Shown: one piece after another, positions 1 to 8,506 of the stretch
Layout: every line of letters starts with the position of its first letter
How positions within the stretch are numbered: the stretch's first letter is position 1
Assembly (NCBI GenBank): GCA_041164825.1
Contig: JBEAOO010000029.1
Location: 1-30,969 of the forward strand
Length of the DNA: 30,969 nt
From: JBEAOO01 sp041164825
Lineage (GTDB): Bacteria; Pseudomonadota; Gammaproteobacteria; Burkholderiales; Burkholderiaceae_C
Reading direction: 5' to 3'
Position numbers and translations under genes: made by a program
Notes under the pieces: model-generated
Seen by the model: the letters and a program-made list of their open reading frames with translations, nothing else
Told to the model about the DNA's origin: nothing
Databases searched by the model: none

Positions 1-33
1 TGGGCCGGGGCCGCTGGGGCGCTGACGCTGACG

Positions 34-52
34 GTCCCCGCTGCGCGGGGAC
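34..52. repeat. Short perfect hairpin
   Basis: GTCCCCGC (34-41) and GCGGGGAC (45-52) are exact reverse complements around a 3-nt loop. No T-run follows, so a rho-independent terminator is unlikely. It may belong to an intergenic repeat that starts left of the window. Confidence 0.45.
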
Positions 53-82
53 TGCGCTGTGCTGCTCGGGCCTGCGGGCCGG

Positions 83-142
83 GCGCGCAACTCGCTACGT
101 TCGCTGTGCTCACTGCACTCAGACAAGCGCGCCCAGTCAGTT
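83..142 (-). repeat. Dispersed intergenic repeat, copy 1
   Basis: Aligned by eye without gaps to the reverse complement of 28084-28143, this 60-bp stretch matches at 45 of 60 positions. Matches are spread along the length, with the best runs at the CAGTCAGTT end and around AACTCGCT. The second copy lies between urtB and urtC. I infer a dispersed intergenic repeat family of this genome; its function is unknown. Confidence 0.55.
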
Positions 143-399
143 GTTGATGCGCGCTGCGCGCGCGGCCCACAGGCCCTGCGCTGCTCGCCGTCAGCCACAG
201 CGCCCCAGCGGCCCCGGCCCAGCCGCGCTCTGGCAACGGGGTTGGCATGCGCCGGGTCTTCAATGTTTGGCGCGCGCACAAGGTCGTGCAGGCGAGTTCG
301 CGGCATCGCTCCGTTGGTGGCGCGATGCGCTGGCAAGCAGTTGTCCAAGCTACGCCTCAGTGGTGATGGGCCGAGCCTGCTGCGGGCAAGCGCGCTGCC

Positions 400-465
400 G
401 CGTAACAAATTGCGGGAATTGCCGACCCGAAAGCGCAGCTCCATGTCGGCACCTCGACGTTAGGC
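400..465 (+). repeat. Candidate integron attC-like recombination site
   Basis: The right core GTTAGGC (459-465) fits the R' consensus GTTRRRY. The left core GCGTAAC (400-406) is its reverse complement with one mismatch. Inside lies a perfect 7-bp stem, TGCCGAC (420-426) with GTCGGCA (445-451). The 66-bp length and imperfect folding suit an attC site, but the spacers between core and inner stem are unequal (13 versus 7 nt), which weakens the case. No integrase or attI is in the window. If real, it marks the end of a cassette array or a lone attC beside the island. Confidence 0.4.
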
Positions 466-539
466 GTTGAGTGTTTCCACCCTCAATCGCCCCCTCATAA
501 TCACGTTGAAATCCCCCCGATTCCCCACTCGATATCGTT

Positions 540-3431
540 TTGCAGCGCCTGACCCCCTATCAATCCCAATACGTCGCTTGGCAGTTGACCCGCAGGATGA
601 GTGCGGACTCCGCCGACCTGTTGGCGTCCACGTTGGTGGATGCGCAAGTCGATCTGAATCCGCATCAGGTTGAGGCCGCGTTGTTTGCGTTTCGCAGCCC
701 GTTGTCCAAGGGCGTGATCCTGGCCGACGAGGTCGGCCTGGGCAAAACGATTGAGGCTGGCCTCGTCATTGCACAGCGCTGGGCCGAGCGCAAGCGCCGA
801 ATCCTCATCATCACCCCCGCCAACCTGCGCAAGCAGTGGCACCAGGAGTTGCAGGACAAGTTCAGCCTGCAGGCGCTGATTCTGGAGAGCAGTAGCCACA
901 GGCAACTCAGACGGGAGGGGCACAAGTACCCCTTCGAGCAGAGCAACCGCGTGCTTATCTGCTCCTACCAATTCGCCAAGTCCAAAGCCGACGAGCTAAG
1001 GCGCGTGCCTTGGGATCTTGTCGTCATGGATGAAGCGCACCGGCTTCGCAATGTTTACAGGCCCGGCAACGTCATCGGCAAAACGCTGAAGGACGCACTC
1101 AGTCACGCGCCCAAGGTGTTGCTCACCGCCACTCCATTGCAAAATTCCTTGTTGGAGTTGTATGGCCTCGTGAGCTTGGTGGACGAGCGCGTGTTTGGCG
1201 ACCTCTCTAGCTTTCGCGACCAGTTTGGCGGCATTGGCAACCCGGTCACGTTGGAGAAGCTGCGCTCGCGCCTCCAAACCGTGTGCATGCGCACGCTGCG
1301 CCGGCAGGTGCAGCCGTACATCTCGTACACCAAACGCATTCCCATGGTCGAGCAGTTCACGCCCTCGCAAGACGAGCAGGCCCTGCGCGACATGGTGGCC
1401 GAGTACCTGCGCCGGCCCCAGCTCAACGCCCTGCCATCCGGCCAACGCCAGCTCATCTCACTGGTGCTTTGGAAGCTGCTGGCCTCCAGCAGCTATGCCA
1501 TTGGCGGTGCCTTGGGCACGATGGCGCAGCGCCTTGAAGACAGCCTTGCCCAGCAGCCGACGGACGAACTCGCCGACGCGCTGGAAGAAGACTTCGAAAC
1601 CCTCGACGACATCGAGGAAGAGTCCGAAGGCCGAGAGCTTGAAGCAGACGACGCGGGCTCCGCGGCCTCCCAGCGTGCCAGCGTGGCTGAGGAGATGGCC
1701 GAGTTGCGTCGATTCCAGCAACTCGCTACCCATATCCGCGACAACGCCAAAGGTGAAGCCTTGCTCAAGGCGCTGGACAAAGCCTTTGCCGAGCTGTCCA
1801 AGCTGGGCGCCAACCAGAAGGCCCTTGTCTTCACCGAATCCCGCCGCACGCAGGACTACCTGCTCAGCCTTCTGGAGCAAAGCGCCTACGCCGGCCAAAC
1901 CGTGCTGTTCAACGGCACCAACACCAGTGAATTGGCCCAACGCATCTACGCCGCTTGGATGCTGCGTCACGTTGGCACCGACCGCATCACCGGCTCACGC
2001 ACGGCCGACACGCGCGCCGCGCTGGTAGAACACTTCCGCGACAGCGCCAAGATCATGATCGCCACCGAGGCTGGCGCCGAAGGTATCAACTTGCAGTTCT
2101 GCTCGCTCGTCATCAACTATGACCTGCCGTGGAACCCGCAGCGCATTGAGCAGCGTATTGGCCGCTGCCACCGCTACGGCCAAAAGCATGACGTGGTGGT
2201 GGTCAATTTCATTGACCACAGCAACCCCGCCGACCAGCGCGTCTACGAACTGCTGGCGCAAAAGTTTCAGTTGTTTGAGGGCGTGTTCGGCGCGAGCGAC
2301 GAGGTGCTGGGCACCATCGGCAGTGGAGTGGACTTTGAGCGGCGCATTGCCGAGATCTACCAGACTTGCCGCAGCACAGAAGACATCGACAGTTCGTTCC
2401 GTCAACTGCAGCTGGACCTGTCTGCCGAGATCAACGCTGCCATGCTCAAGACGCGGCAACTGCTGCTGGAGAACTTTGACGAGGCGGTGCAAGACAAGCT
2501 GAAACTCCGGCAGACCGAGAGCACCAACGCCCGCAGCCGCCACGAGCGCCTCCTCATGGACCTGACCGAGGCCGAGCTGCGAGGCCATGCCGAGTTCGAC
2601 GACACAGGATTCACACTTGAACAAACCCCGCCGGGACTGAACCCCCAAGATGCGCCCCCGGGCCGCTACGAGCTGCCCCGCCGGAACGGCGCCTTGTTTC
2701 TTGGCAGTGGCGAGGCACACCTCTATCGCACTGGCCACCCACTGGCCCAGGCGCTCATCGACCAAGCCCGCCAACGCAACCTACCCACCGTGCGCCTGCG
2801 CTTCAGCTACGACGGCTACGGCGCCAAGGTCTCCACGCTGCAGACCCTGCGCGGCGCCGGCGGCTGGCTGGCCTTGAGCGTACTCACCGTTGAAGCACTG
2901 GGCGCCGCCGAAGACCACCTGCTGCTGGTGGCCACCGACACTGCCGGGCAAGCTCTGCACGACGATGACGCCGAAAAGCTGCTGCGCCTGCCCGCCGAAC
3001 TGATGAGCGATGCGCTTGCTGCGCCCAGCAAGCCGGCAGGCCTGCAGCAAGCGCTGCAAGCCCAACAAGAGCAACGCGTGCGCGAAGTGAACCAGCGCAA
3101 CCTGGGCTACTTCGAGGCCGAGGTGCAAAAGCTCGACGCCTGGGCCGACGACCTCAAGGGTGGCCTGGAAAACGAAGTCAAAGAACTGGACCGCGAGATC
3201 AAGGATGTGCGGCGTACCGCGTCCGTCGCAGCCACACTGGAAGAAAAGCTGCACTGGCAAAAACGCCAGCGCGAACTGGAAGACAAGCGCAACCAGTTGC
3301 GCCGACGGATCTTTGATCGTCAAGATGAGATCGACTCGCAGCGAAACCGACTGATCGCTGAAGTCGAAGATGGTTTGTCTAGTGAACAGAACAGAAGAGA
3401 CGTCTTTTTTGTGCAGTGGGAACTGATATAG
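540..3431 (+). CDS. SNF2-type DEAD/DEAH helicase of a defence operon
   Basis: A superfamily 2 helicase/translocase of 963 aa, expected to hydrolyse ATP and move on double-stranded DNA. The sequence shows Walker A GLGKT at residues 66-70 in the SNF2-like context ADEVGLGKTIEAG, DEAH at 164-167, TATPLQN at 196-202, motif V around 506-515 (TEAGAEGINLQ) and motif VI around 537-547 (QRIGRCHRYGQ). A charged coiled coil covers about 842-945. The start is TTG: an in-frame stop at 507-509 and no ATG before 597 limit the choice, and the N-terminal LTPYQ segment looks family-typical to me. No Shine-Dalgarno is evident. It is the first gene of a seven-gene operon with an SMC ATPase and type III Mod and Res. 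It resembles DISARM DrmD in class, but DISARM partner genes are absent. Probable role: scanning or remodelling foreign DNA. Confidence 0.85.
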   Translation: MQRLTPYQSQYVAWQLTRRMSADSADLLASTLVDAQVDLNPHQVEAALFAFRSPLSKGVILADEVGLGKTIEAGLVIAQRWAERKRRILIITPANLRKQWHQELQDKFSLQALILESSSHRQLRREGHKYPFEQSNRVLICSYQFAKSKADELRRVPWDLVVMDEAHRLRNVYRPGNVIGKTLKDALSHAPKVLLTATPLQNSLLELYGLVSLVDERVFGDLSSFRDQFGGIGNPVTLEKLRSRLQTVCMRTLRRQVQPYISYTKRIPMVEQFTPSQDEQALRDMVAEYLRRPQLNALPSGQRQLISLVLWKLLASSSYAIGGALGTMAQRLEDSLAQQPTDELADALEEDFETLDDIEEESEGRELEADDAGSAASQRASVAEEMAELRRFQQLATHIRDNAKGEALLKALDKAFAELSKLGANQKALVFTESRRTQDYLLSLLEQSAYAGQTVLFNGTNTSELAQRIYAAWMLRHVGTDRITGSRTADTRAALVEHFRDSAKIMIATEAGAEGINLQFCSLVINYDLPWNPQRIEQRIGRCHRYGQKHDVVVVNFIDHSNPADQRVYELLAQKFQLFEGVFGASDEVLGTIGSGVDFERRIAEIYQTCRSTEDIDSSFRQLQLDLSAEINAAMLKTRQLLLENFDEAVQDKLKLRQTESTNARSRHERLLMDLTEAELRGHAEFDDTGFTLEQTPPGLNPQDAPPGRYELPRRNGALFLGSGEAHLYRTGHPLAQALIDQARQRNLPTVRLRFSYDGYGAKVSTLQTLRGAGGWLALSVLTVEALGAAEDHLLLVATDTAGQALHDDDAEKLLRLPAELMSDALAAPSKPAGLQQALQAQQEQRVREVNQRNLGYFEAEVQKLDAWADDLKGGLENEVKELDREIKDVRRTASVAATLEEKLHWQKRQRELEDKRNQLRRRIFDRQDEIDSQRNRLIAEVEDGLSSEQNRRDVFFVQWELI

Positions 3432-3440
3432 GGATGGCAC

Positions 3441-3632
3441 ATGGGAACACCAAACGAAGAATTGGTGCAGCGGATTTCGGCTGCGCTGGAGATGACTGGG
3501 CTGGCGCTCCCCGATGAGTTGAAAAAGCTCGCGGATAAGACCTTGACAGGAAAGGTGAAGCCGGAAGACTGGTACGCCGTATTCGAGAACTCCATTGAAA
3601 AGCAGGTTGCCGGGGGCACGAATGGCAACTAA
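3441..3632 (+). CDS. Small protein between SNF2 helicase and SMC ATPase (63 aa)
   Basis: I do not recognise a family. The 63-aa product is soluble-looking and probably helical (ELVQRISAALE, LPDELKKLADK), with a KPEDWYAVFENSI segment and no membrane segment or cysteine. The ATG at 3441 follows a purine-rich AGGGATGG stretch. It starts 9 nt after the helicase stop and overlaps the next gene by 11 nt, so it is embedded in the operon and probably translationally coupled. This position suggests a real gene with an accessory or bridging role between helicase and ATPase, but that is inference. Confidence 0.65.
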   Translation: MGTPNEELVQRISAALEMTGLALPDELKKLADKTLTGKVKPEDWYAVFENSIEKQVAGGTNGN

Positions 3633-5943
3633 GGCACCGCTCAAGTCTCTTCGGATCAAGCACTTCCGTGGAGCAACCAAAGACTTCTCGCTCAAATTCG
3701 ATGCCAGCAAGTTGCTGACTTTGATCTACGGCGAAAACGGCACGGGGAAGACCACCATCGCCGATGCCTTCGACTTTGTTGGGAACGCAAAAGTCGGCTC
3801 GCTAGAGAACCGAGGGTTGGGGGTTTTAAAACCCTATTGGCCGACGCTGGGACAGCCGCATACCAACATCCTTGTGGAAGTGGCCATGGGGGCGCATGTC
3901 TGGAAGGCGCAGTCCACATCCAAAGGTGTGTCGGTCACCCCGCCCGATGCAGACCGCCCCAAGGTCGAGGTATTGCGAAGAGCATCCATCCTGAGTCTCG
4001 TTCAAGAGGCTCCCAAAGAGAAGTACGACGCCCTCAAACCGTTTATCGATATATCTCTGGCTGAGCAAGCAGAGGCTGCTTTGCGAAAGCAAGTCAAGGA
4101 ATCCGAAAGCGCTCTGAACATTGCGGCGAACCGCATCGCGGAAAACCGCGAAACCTTGACGAGGCTCCACCAGGAGTCAGGAAGCGCCGAGGCTTCGTCT
4201 CTGGTGTGGGCACAGGCAATACTTCAGAGCCCACCGAGTGACCCAACCGAAGTCGTTGAAAAGCTGCGCCTTGGGAAAACGGCGATTGAGACCGTGGAGC
4301 GAATGCGTGATTCGATCGACAGCGCAAGAGCTGAGTCACAGGTGGCGGCAGACAGTCTTTCGTCTGCTGTGGACAGCATGGCAAAAATCGAAGCCGCAGC
4401 ACTTGCCGAAGACGCCGCGTTTGAACGAATTTTGTCGGCAGCCAAGGATCATTTTGCTCAGCATCCGGAGGGCGATCACTGCCCACTGTGCGAAAGCAGA
4501 GAGCGCGTGGCGGACTTGGCTGATCGCGTTTCTGCACGACTCGCAAAGTTGAAAGCAGTTACCGATGCCCGCAACTCACTAGGGCAAGCCCAGTCCAGTG
4601 CGGCCTCCAAGCAAGCGGTTTTCAGCTCCGCCGTCACACGCTCGAAACAGGCCGCAGTGGTAGCGCGTGAAAAGGTGCAACTGCTGGCTGAACAATGGGC
4701 TGCCATGAGCCCCGGCTTGGCGGCGGTCTTGGATCAGATCGCTGAACAGGGAATGTTTGACTCCGCGGCTGTTGACGTCTTGCTCGGCGCCAGCACGTCA
4801 GGGGGTGCGTTGATCACTGAACTGGAGGGAAAGAAAACCTGGTACGCGACCGTCAAGACGGTTTACGAGCAGTACCAAACAAATCTGGACAAACAGAAAG
4901 TGGTCTCACAGGTGTTGCCGCGATTGAATGCTGCGCTGTTCATCTGTGAAAACGAGCGCAAGGCGTTCCTGGATGCCATCCTCTCTTCCATCGCACAGGA
5001 AGTCGGCAGACTATACGAGACCATTCACCCCGGTGAAGGGCTGAACAAAATCAGTCTGAAGCTCGATCCCAACAAGACAGGTTCGGTAGACCTGTCTGCG
5101 CAGTTTTTGTCGTCCCAGGACCAGCCACCCCACGCCTACTTCAGTGAGTCCCATTTGGACTCGTTAGGGCTTTGCATCTTCCTTGCCTTGGCAGCGCTCC
5201 GAGAGCCTGAGCGCACTTTGGTCGTGATGGATGATGTGCTGGGCAGCATCGATGAACCCCATGTGGACCGGCTCATTGAAATGCTGTACGACGAGTCCAA
5301 AAAGTTCAGGCATACCCTGATCACCACGCATTACCAACCGTGGCGCGAGAAGTTCCGATGGGGCTGGCTGAAAAATGGTCAGTGCGAAATGATGGAGCTA
5401 GGCGCTTGGGATGCGAACACCGGCATCGCGACGGCGAAACTGAGTCAGGCACCTTTGATTGAGCTTCGTCAGCATCTGTCGGCCACCCCACCGCGTCTTC
5501 AATCTGCATGCGCAACAGCTGGGGTCCTGCTCGAAGCCATATGCGACTTCTTGACGGTGCGTTACGAGTGCGATGTGCCTCGTAAGAAAGGGCGGCTGAC
5601 TCTTGGCGACCTCTTGCCTAAGGTGTGCGAAAAGAAGTTGGTCGCAGCCTTGCGAGTAGAGGTCAAGGGTGCCGACGGCTCCTACTCAGAAGTCAAGATT
5701 GGAGACAAGCTCAAGGCTCTGAACGAAATGGCTCAACTGAGGAACATATTCGGCTGCCACTATGCAGATTTGGCGCATCACCTGCCGCAAAAGGACGCGT
5801 TGGATTTTGCGATCCTGGTTCACGAGGTTGGCGCAGCTTTGATTTGTGACGACGAAGGCTGGCCTGGCAGCGACAAATCGGGCTCTTACTGGGCCACTCG
5901 CCAAGAAACGCGACGGCTGCATCCGCTCAAGAAACCTTCATGA
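3622..5943 (+). CDS. SMC/Rad50-like zinc-hook ATPase with C-terminal HEPN-like domain
   Basis: An ABC-type ATPase of 773 aa with the SMC/RecF/Rad50 plan. Walker A GENGTGKTT is at residues 37-45. A long helical region is broken by CPLC (C287, C290), the CxxC pattern of a Rad50 zinc hook. An SMC-type signature (SESHLDSLGL, about 507-516), Walker B (TLVVMDD, about 532-538) and an H-loop (TTHYQPW, about 568) follow. Residues 620-773 form an extra helical domain with R707-x5-H713 (RNIFGCH), matching the Rx4-6H pattern of HEPN RNases. I chose ATG 3622 over an in-frame ATG at 3595 because it has a G-rich site upstream and starts just before the conserved first beta strand. The stop overlaps the mod start (ATGA). 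Likely a DNA-sensing ATPase, possibly with an RNase effector; ATPase call firm, HEPN call tentative. Confidence 0.8.
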   Translation: MATKAPLKSLRIKHFRGATKDFSLKFDASKLLTLIYGENGTGKTTIADAFDFVGNAKVGSLENRGLGVLKPYWPTLGQPHTNILVEVAMGAHVWKAQSTSKGVSVTPPDADRPKVEVLRRASILSLVQEAPKEKYDALKPFIDISLAEQAEAALRKQVKESESALNIAANRIAENRETLTRLHQESGSAEASSLVWAQAILQSPPSDPTEVVEKLRLGKTAIETVERMRDSIDSARAESQVAADSLSSAVDSMAKIEAAALAEDAAFERILSAAKDHFAQHPEGDHCPLCESRERVADLADRVSARLAKLKAVTDARNSLGQAQSSAASKQAVFSSAVTRSKQAAVVAREKVQLLAEQWAAMSPGLAAVLDQIAEQGMFDSAAVDVLLGASTSGGALITELEGKKTWYATVKTVYEQYQTNLDKQKVVSQVLPRLNAALFICENERKAFLDAILSSIAQEVGRLYETIHPGEGLNKISLKLDPNKTGSVDLSAQFLSSQDQPPHAYFSESHLDSLGLCIFLALAALREPERTLVVMDDVLGSIDEPHVDRLIEMLYDESKKFRHTLITTHYQPWREKFRWGWLKNGQCEMMELGAWDANTGIATAKLSQAPLIELRQHLSATPPRLQSACATAGVLLEAICDFLTVRYECDVPRKKGRLTLGDLLPKVCEKKLVAALRVEVKGADGSYSEVKIGDKLKALNEMAQLRNIFGCHYADLAHHLPQKDALDFAILVHEVGAALICDDEGWPGSDKSGSYWATRQETRRLHPLKKPS

Positions 5944-7763
5944 AACACCAAAAACTCGAACTTACCTGGATTGGCAAAGACCAGCGGCCTCGGTTAGAGC
6001 CGCGCATATTGCTGGAAGACCCCGCCCGCAGTTACCACGCGAAGCAGCGGGTGACGGCGGATGACCTGTTCGACAACCGGCTGATCAAGGGCGACAACCT
6101 GCTGGCGTTGAAGGCGCTTGAGCAGGAGTACTCTGGTCGCGTGAAGTGCATCTACATCGATCCGCCCTACAACACCGGGCAGGCGTTTGAGCACTACGAC
6201 GACGGGCTTGAGCATTCAATCTGGCTGTCGCTAATGAAAGAGCGATTTGAAATCCTAAAACGCCTACTCAAAACGGATGGGGTTTTATTTTGTCAGCTAA
6301 ACGATGATGAGGCTGCTTACTGCAAGGTTCTCTTAGACGAGGTTTTTGGTAGAAACAACTTCATCAATCAAGTGAGCGTTAAGATGAAGCAGACGGCGGG
6401 GGCATCCGGTGGTGGTGAAGATAAGCGTCTAAAGAAAAACATCGAATATCTCCTTGTTTACGCCCGAGACAGAGAAGGTGCAACCGGATTTCAGAAGTTC
6501 AATGATGTTTACGATGAGGAAGATTTATTCGAAATCATCGACGAAATGGAAGATAACGGGAAAAGCTGGAAGTACACAAGCGTATTGATGGATAAGGGGG
6601 ACTTCGTTGAGGAGCGGACTGTCTTGGACGGCTCTGGCGAGGACATTAAGGTCGGGAAGTACAAGGGCATCAAGCGCACGACTATCAATGCACTAGTGCG
6701 CGGCGGTACTGATCGGGAAACCGCTTACTCGGATCATTTCGAATGGGTATTTTCAGATACGAATGCTCAGACGAGCATTCGCACCAGAATTATGGACGAG
6801 TTTGTCCAGCTGGCTGATGATGAATTGCTTATTGCCGAATACGTGCCACGCTCCGGCAGGGATAAAGGCAAGGTAGTCCAGCATTACTACGTTAGCCCAA
6901 CAATTCGTCGGGTTATTTGGTTGAAGGATACTGCTGAGAAGCGTGGTCGTAGGATCGTAAAGCTGGAAAAGGCAGGGACATACTGGGAAGGATTTCCTCT
7001 GAATAATCTTACAAAAGAGGGGGGCGTCCTGTTTCCGAACGGCAAGAAGCCGGAATCACTAATTCGAAAAGTTCTTGAGCTGGCGACAAATCCCGGTGAT
7101 CTCGTTCTCGACTCCTTTGCCGGCTCCGGCACCACGGGCGCCGTGGCCCACAAAATGGGCCGCCGCTGGATCATGGTGGAGCTGGGTGATCACTGCCACA
7201 CGCACATCGTCCCGCGCCTGCAGAGGGTGATCGACGGGCAAGACCCCGGTGGCGTGACGCAAGCCACCGGCTGGCAGGGCGGCGGTGGCTTCCGCTACTA
7301 CGAGCTGGCCCCGACGCTGCTGAGCACCGACCGCTGGGGCAACCTGGTGATCAACCCTGAGTACGACGCGGCCATGCTGGCAGCGGCCATGTGCAAGCTG
7401 GAAGGCTTCACCTACGCGCCCAGCGAGGTGCTGTGGTGGCAGCAGGGCCACAGCAGCGAGCGGGACTTCATCTATGTGACCACGCAGACGCTGAGCGCCG
7501 AACAGCTGGAGGCGTTGAGCAGCGAGGTGGGCCAGGGGCGTTCACTGCTGGTGTGCTGTGCGGCCTACCGGGGGGTGACCACCGCTCAGGCTGCCGACCG
7601 CTGGCCCAACCTCACCATCAAGAAGATCCCCAAGATGGTGAAGGACCGCTGCGAGTGGGGCCACGACGATTACAGCCTGAACGTGGCCAATTTGCCGACG
7701 GCGCAGAAGCCGGCGGCCGAAGGGGCCGCGCAAGACGATTTGTTTGGCGAGGCGGGGCTGTGA
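5940..7763 (+). CDS. mod: Type III restriction-modification methyltransferase (Mod)
   Basis: A beta-class amino-methyltransferase of 607 aa, expected to methylate adenine N6 and to be the specificity subunit of a type III system. DPPY (motif IV) is at residues 74-77 and the AdoMet motif FAGSGTT at 393-399; this order, with the target recognition region between, defines the beta class. Length is typical for Mod. ATG 5940 overlaps the stop of the ATPase gene. The part from about 6225 to 7100 (residues 95-387, the target recognition region) is much AT-richer than its flanks: 38% G+C in 6241-6300 against 58% in 6121-6180 and 72% in 7201-7260. This suggests exchange of the specificity domain. It partners with Res at 8507. 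An N4-cytosine enzyme is less likely but not excluded. Confidence 0.9.
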   Translation: MKHQKLELTWIGKDQRPRLEPRILLEDPARSYHAKQRVTADDLFDNRLIKGDNLLALKALEQEYSGRVKCIYIDPPYNTGQAFEHYDDGLEHSIWLSLMKERFEILKRLLKTDGVLFCQLNDDEAAYCKVLLDEVFGRNNFINQVSVKMKQTAGASGGGEDKRLKKNIEYLLVYARDREGATGFQKFNDVYDEEDLFEIIDEMEDNGKSWKYTSVLMDKGDFVEERTVLDGSGEDIKVGKYKGIKRTTINALVRGGTDRETAYSDHFEWVFSDTNAQTSIRTRIMDEFVQLADDELLIAEYVPRSGRDKGKVVQHYYVSPTIRRVIWLKDTAEKRGRRIVKLEKAGTYWEGFPLNNLTKEGGVLFPNGKKPESLIRKVLELATNPGDLVLDSFAGSGTTGAVAHKMGRRWIMVELGDHCHTHIVPRLQRVIDGQDPGGVTQATGWQGGGGFRYYELAPTLLSTDRWGNLVINPEYDAAMLAAAMCKLEGFTYAPSEVLWWQQGHSSERDFIYVTTQTLSAEQLEALSSEVGQGRSLLVCCAAYRGVTTAQAADRWPNLTIKKIPKMVKDRCEWGHDDYSLNVANLPTAQKPAAEGAAQDDLFGEAGL

Positions 7764-8281
7764 ATGCACCTCGCGTTCTCATCATTGCAGGCCCCAACGG
7801 AGCCGGCAAAACCACCTTTGCGCGCGAGTGGTTGCCCCGAGAGGCCGGGTGCCCCGTGTTTGTGAATGCCGATCTGATTGCTGCGGGGCTCTCACCGTTC
7901 GCGCCCGAGCGGGCGGCCCTGCAAGCGGGCCGCTTGACGCTGGAGGCCATTGCCCAGCACGTGACCCGGGGTGAGAGTTTTGCTTTTGAGACCACCTTGT
8001 CGGGCCGGGCGTATGCGCGGCAGATCCCGCAGTGGCAGGCCCTGGGTTACCGGGTGGAATTGTTCTTTCTCGCGCTGCCCTCGGCCGACATGGCGGTGCA
8101 GCGTGTGGCCGAGCGGGTGCGCCAGGGTGGGCACCACATCCCCGAAGCCACCATCCGCCGCCGTTTTGACGCAGGGCGGCGCATGCTGACCCAGGTGTAC
8201 CAGCCGCTGGTGGATCAATGGGTGGTGTATGACAACGCGGGTGACGAGCCCGTTGTGATGGACTGGAGTGACAAGCCATGA
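7760..8281 (+). CDS. Zeta-type kinase toxin family protein
   Basis: A P-loop kinase of 173 aa in the zeta toxin family. Zeta toxins phosphorylate UDP-N-acetylglucosamine; chromosomal relatives may use other substrates. Walker A GPNGAGKT is at residues 11-18, followed by VNADLIAAGLSPF and FAFETTLSG, both typical of the family, and by arginines around RVAERVRQGGHHIPEATIRRRF that could form the lid. The start is GTG at 7760, overlapping the mod stop as GTGA; the nearby ATG at 7764 is out of frame. The stop overlaps the next start as ATGA. Its place inside a mod-res operon, followed by a small protein, suggests a toxin module tied to restriction-modification, perhaps killing the host when defence fails. 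That role is inference. Confidence 0.8.
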   Translation: MNAPRVLIIAGPNGAGKTTFAREWLPREAGCPVFVNADLIAAGLSPFAPERAALQAGRLTLEAIAQHVTRGESFAFETTLSGRAYARQIPQWQALGYRVELFFLALPSADMAVQRVAERVRQGGHHIPEATIRRRFDAGRRMLTQVYQPLVDQWVVYDNAGDEPVVMDWSDKP

Positions 8282-8487
8282 CCTTGCCTGAGCAGGTGAA
8301 CGAGCCGACGGCCAACTATGGCCCGTTGCCGGCTGGTGCCAATGCAGACATCAAGGGCTCATTGGCCGCCATGCGCCGGGCTGCCCAGCGTGCGCGGCAG
8401 CTGGCGCAGCAGACGGGCACTGACCTGATCGTCATGCGCGCTGGGCAAGTGGTGCGCGTGACGCCGCTGCCTAAAGCACAACCCTAA
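8278..8487 (+). CDS. Small protein next to zeta kinase, probable antitoxin (69 aa)
   Basis: A 69-aa protein with a proline-rich N-terminus, a basic helix (about residues 22-47: AAMRRAAQRARQLAQQ) and a short beta-like C-terminal segment (DLIVMRAGQVVRVTPL). I know similar small proteins beside chromosomal zeta-family kinases and take it as the cognate antitoxin or partner. It is not a classical epsilon antitoxin by sequence. The start overlaps the kinase stop (ATGA), giving a toxin-first order. The next gene follows after 19 nt. Confidence 0.6.
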   Translation: MTLPEQVNEPTANYGPLPAGANADIKGSLAAMRRAAQRARQLAQQTGTDLIVMRAGQVVRVTPLPKAQP

Positions 8488-8506
8488 AGAATCCGCAGGG
8501 AGCGAC

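Larger units (their letters stand above)
1..539. other. Gene-free, structured region upstream of the defence operon
   Basis: I see no credible gene here. Two overlapping open frames exist on the plus strand, but they are Arg/Ser/Ala-rich, have no recognisable domain and no ribosome site, and look like chance frames in GC-rich DNA. The stretch holds a perfect 8-bp hairpin at 34-52, a 60-bp copy of a dispersed repeat at 83-142, and an attC-like structure at 400-465. The promoter of the downstream operon should lie in the last part, but I cannot pick a convincing -35/-10 pair. Confidence 0.6.

Noticed and set aside
59..470. Two overlapping plus-strand open frames upstream of the helicase
   Set aside because: Composition is Arg/Ser/Ala-rich, there is no ribosome site or family resemblance, and the DNA is filled with repeats and an attC-like fold.
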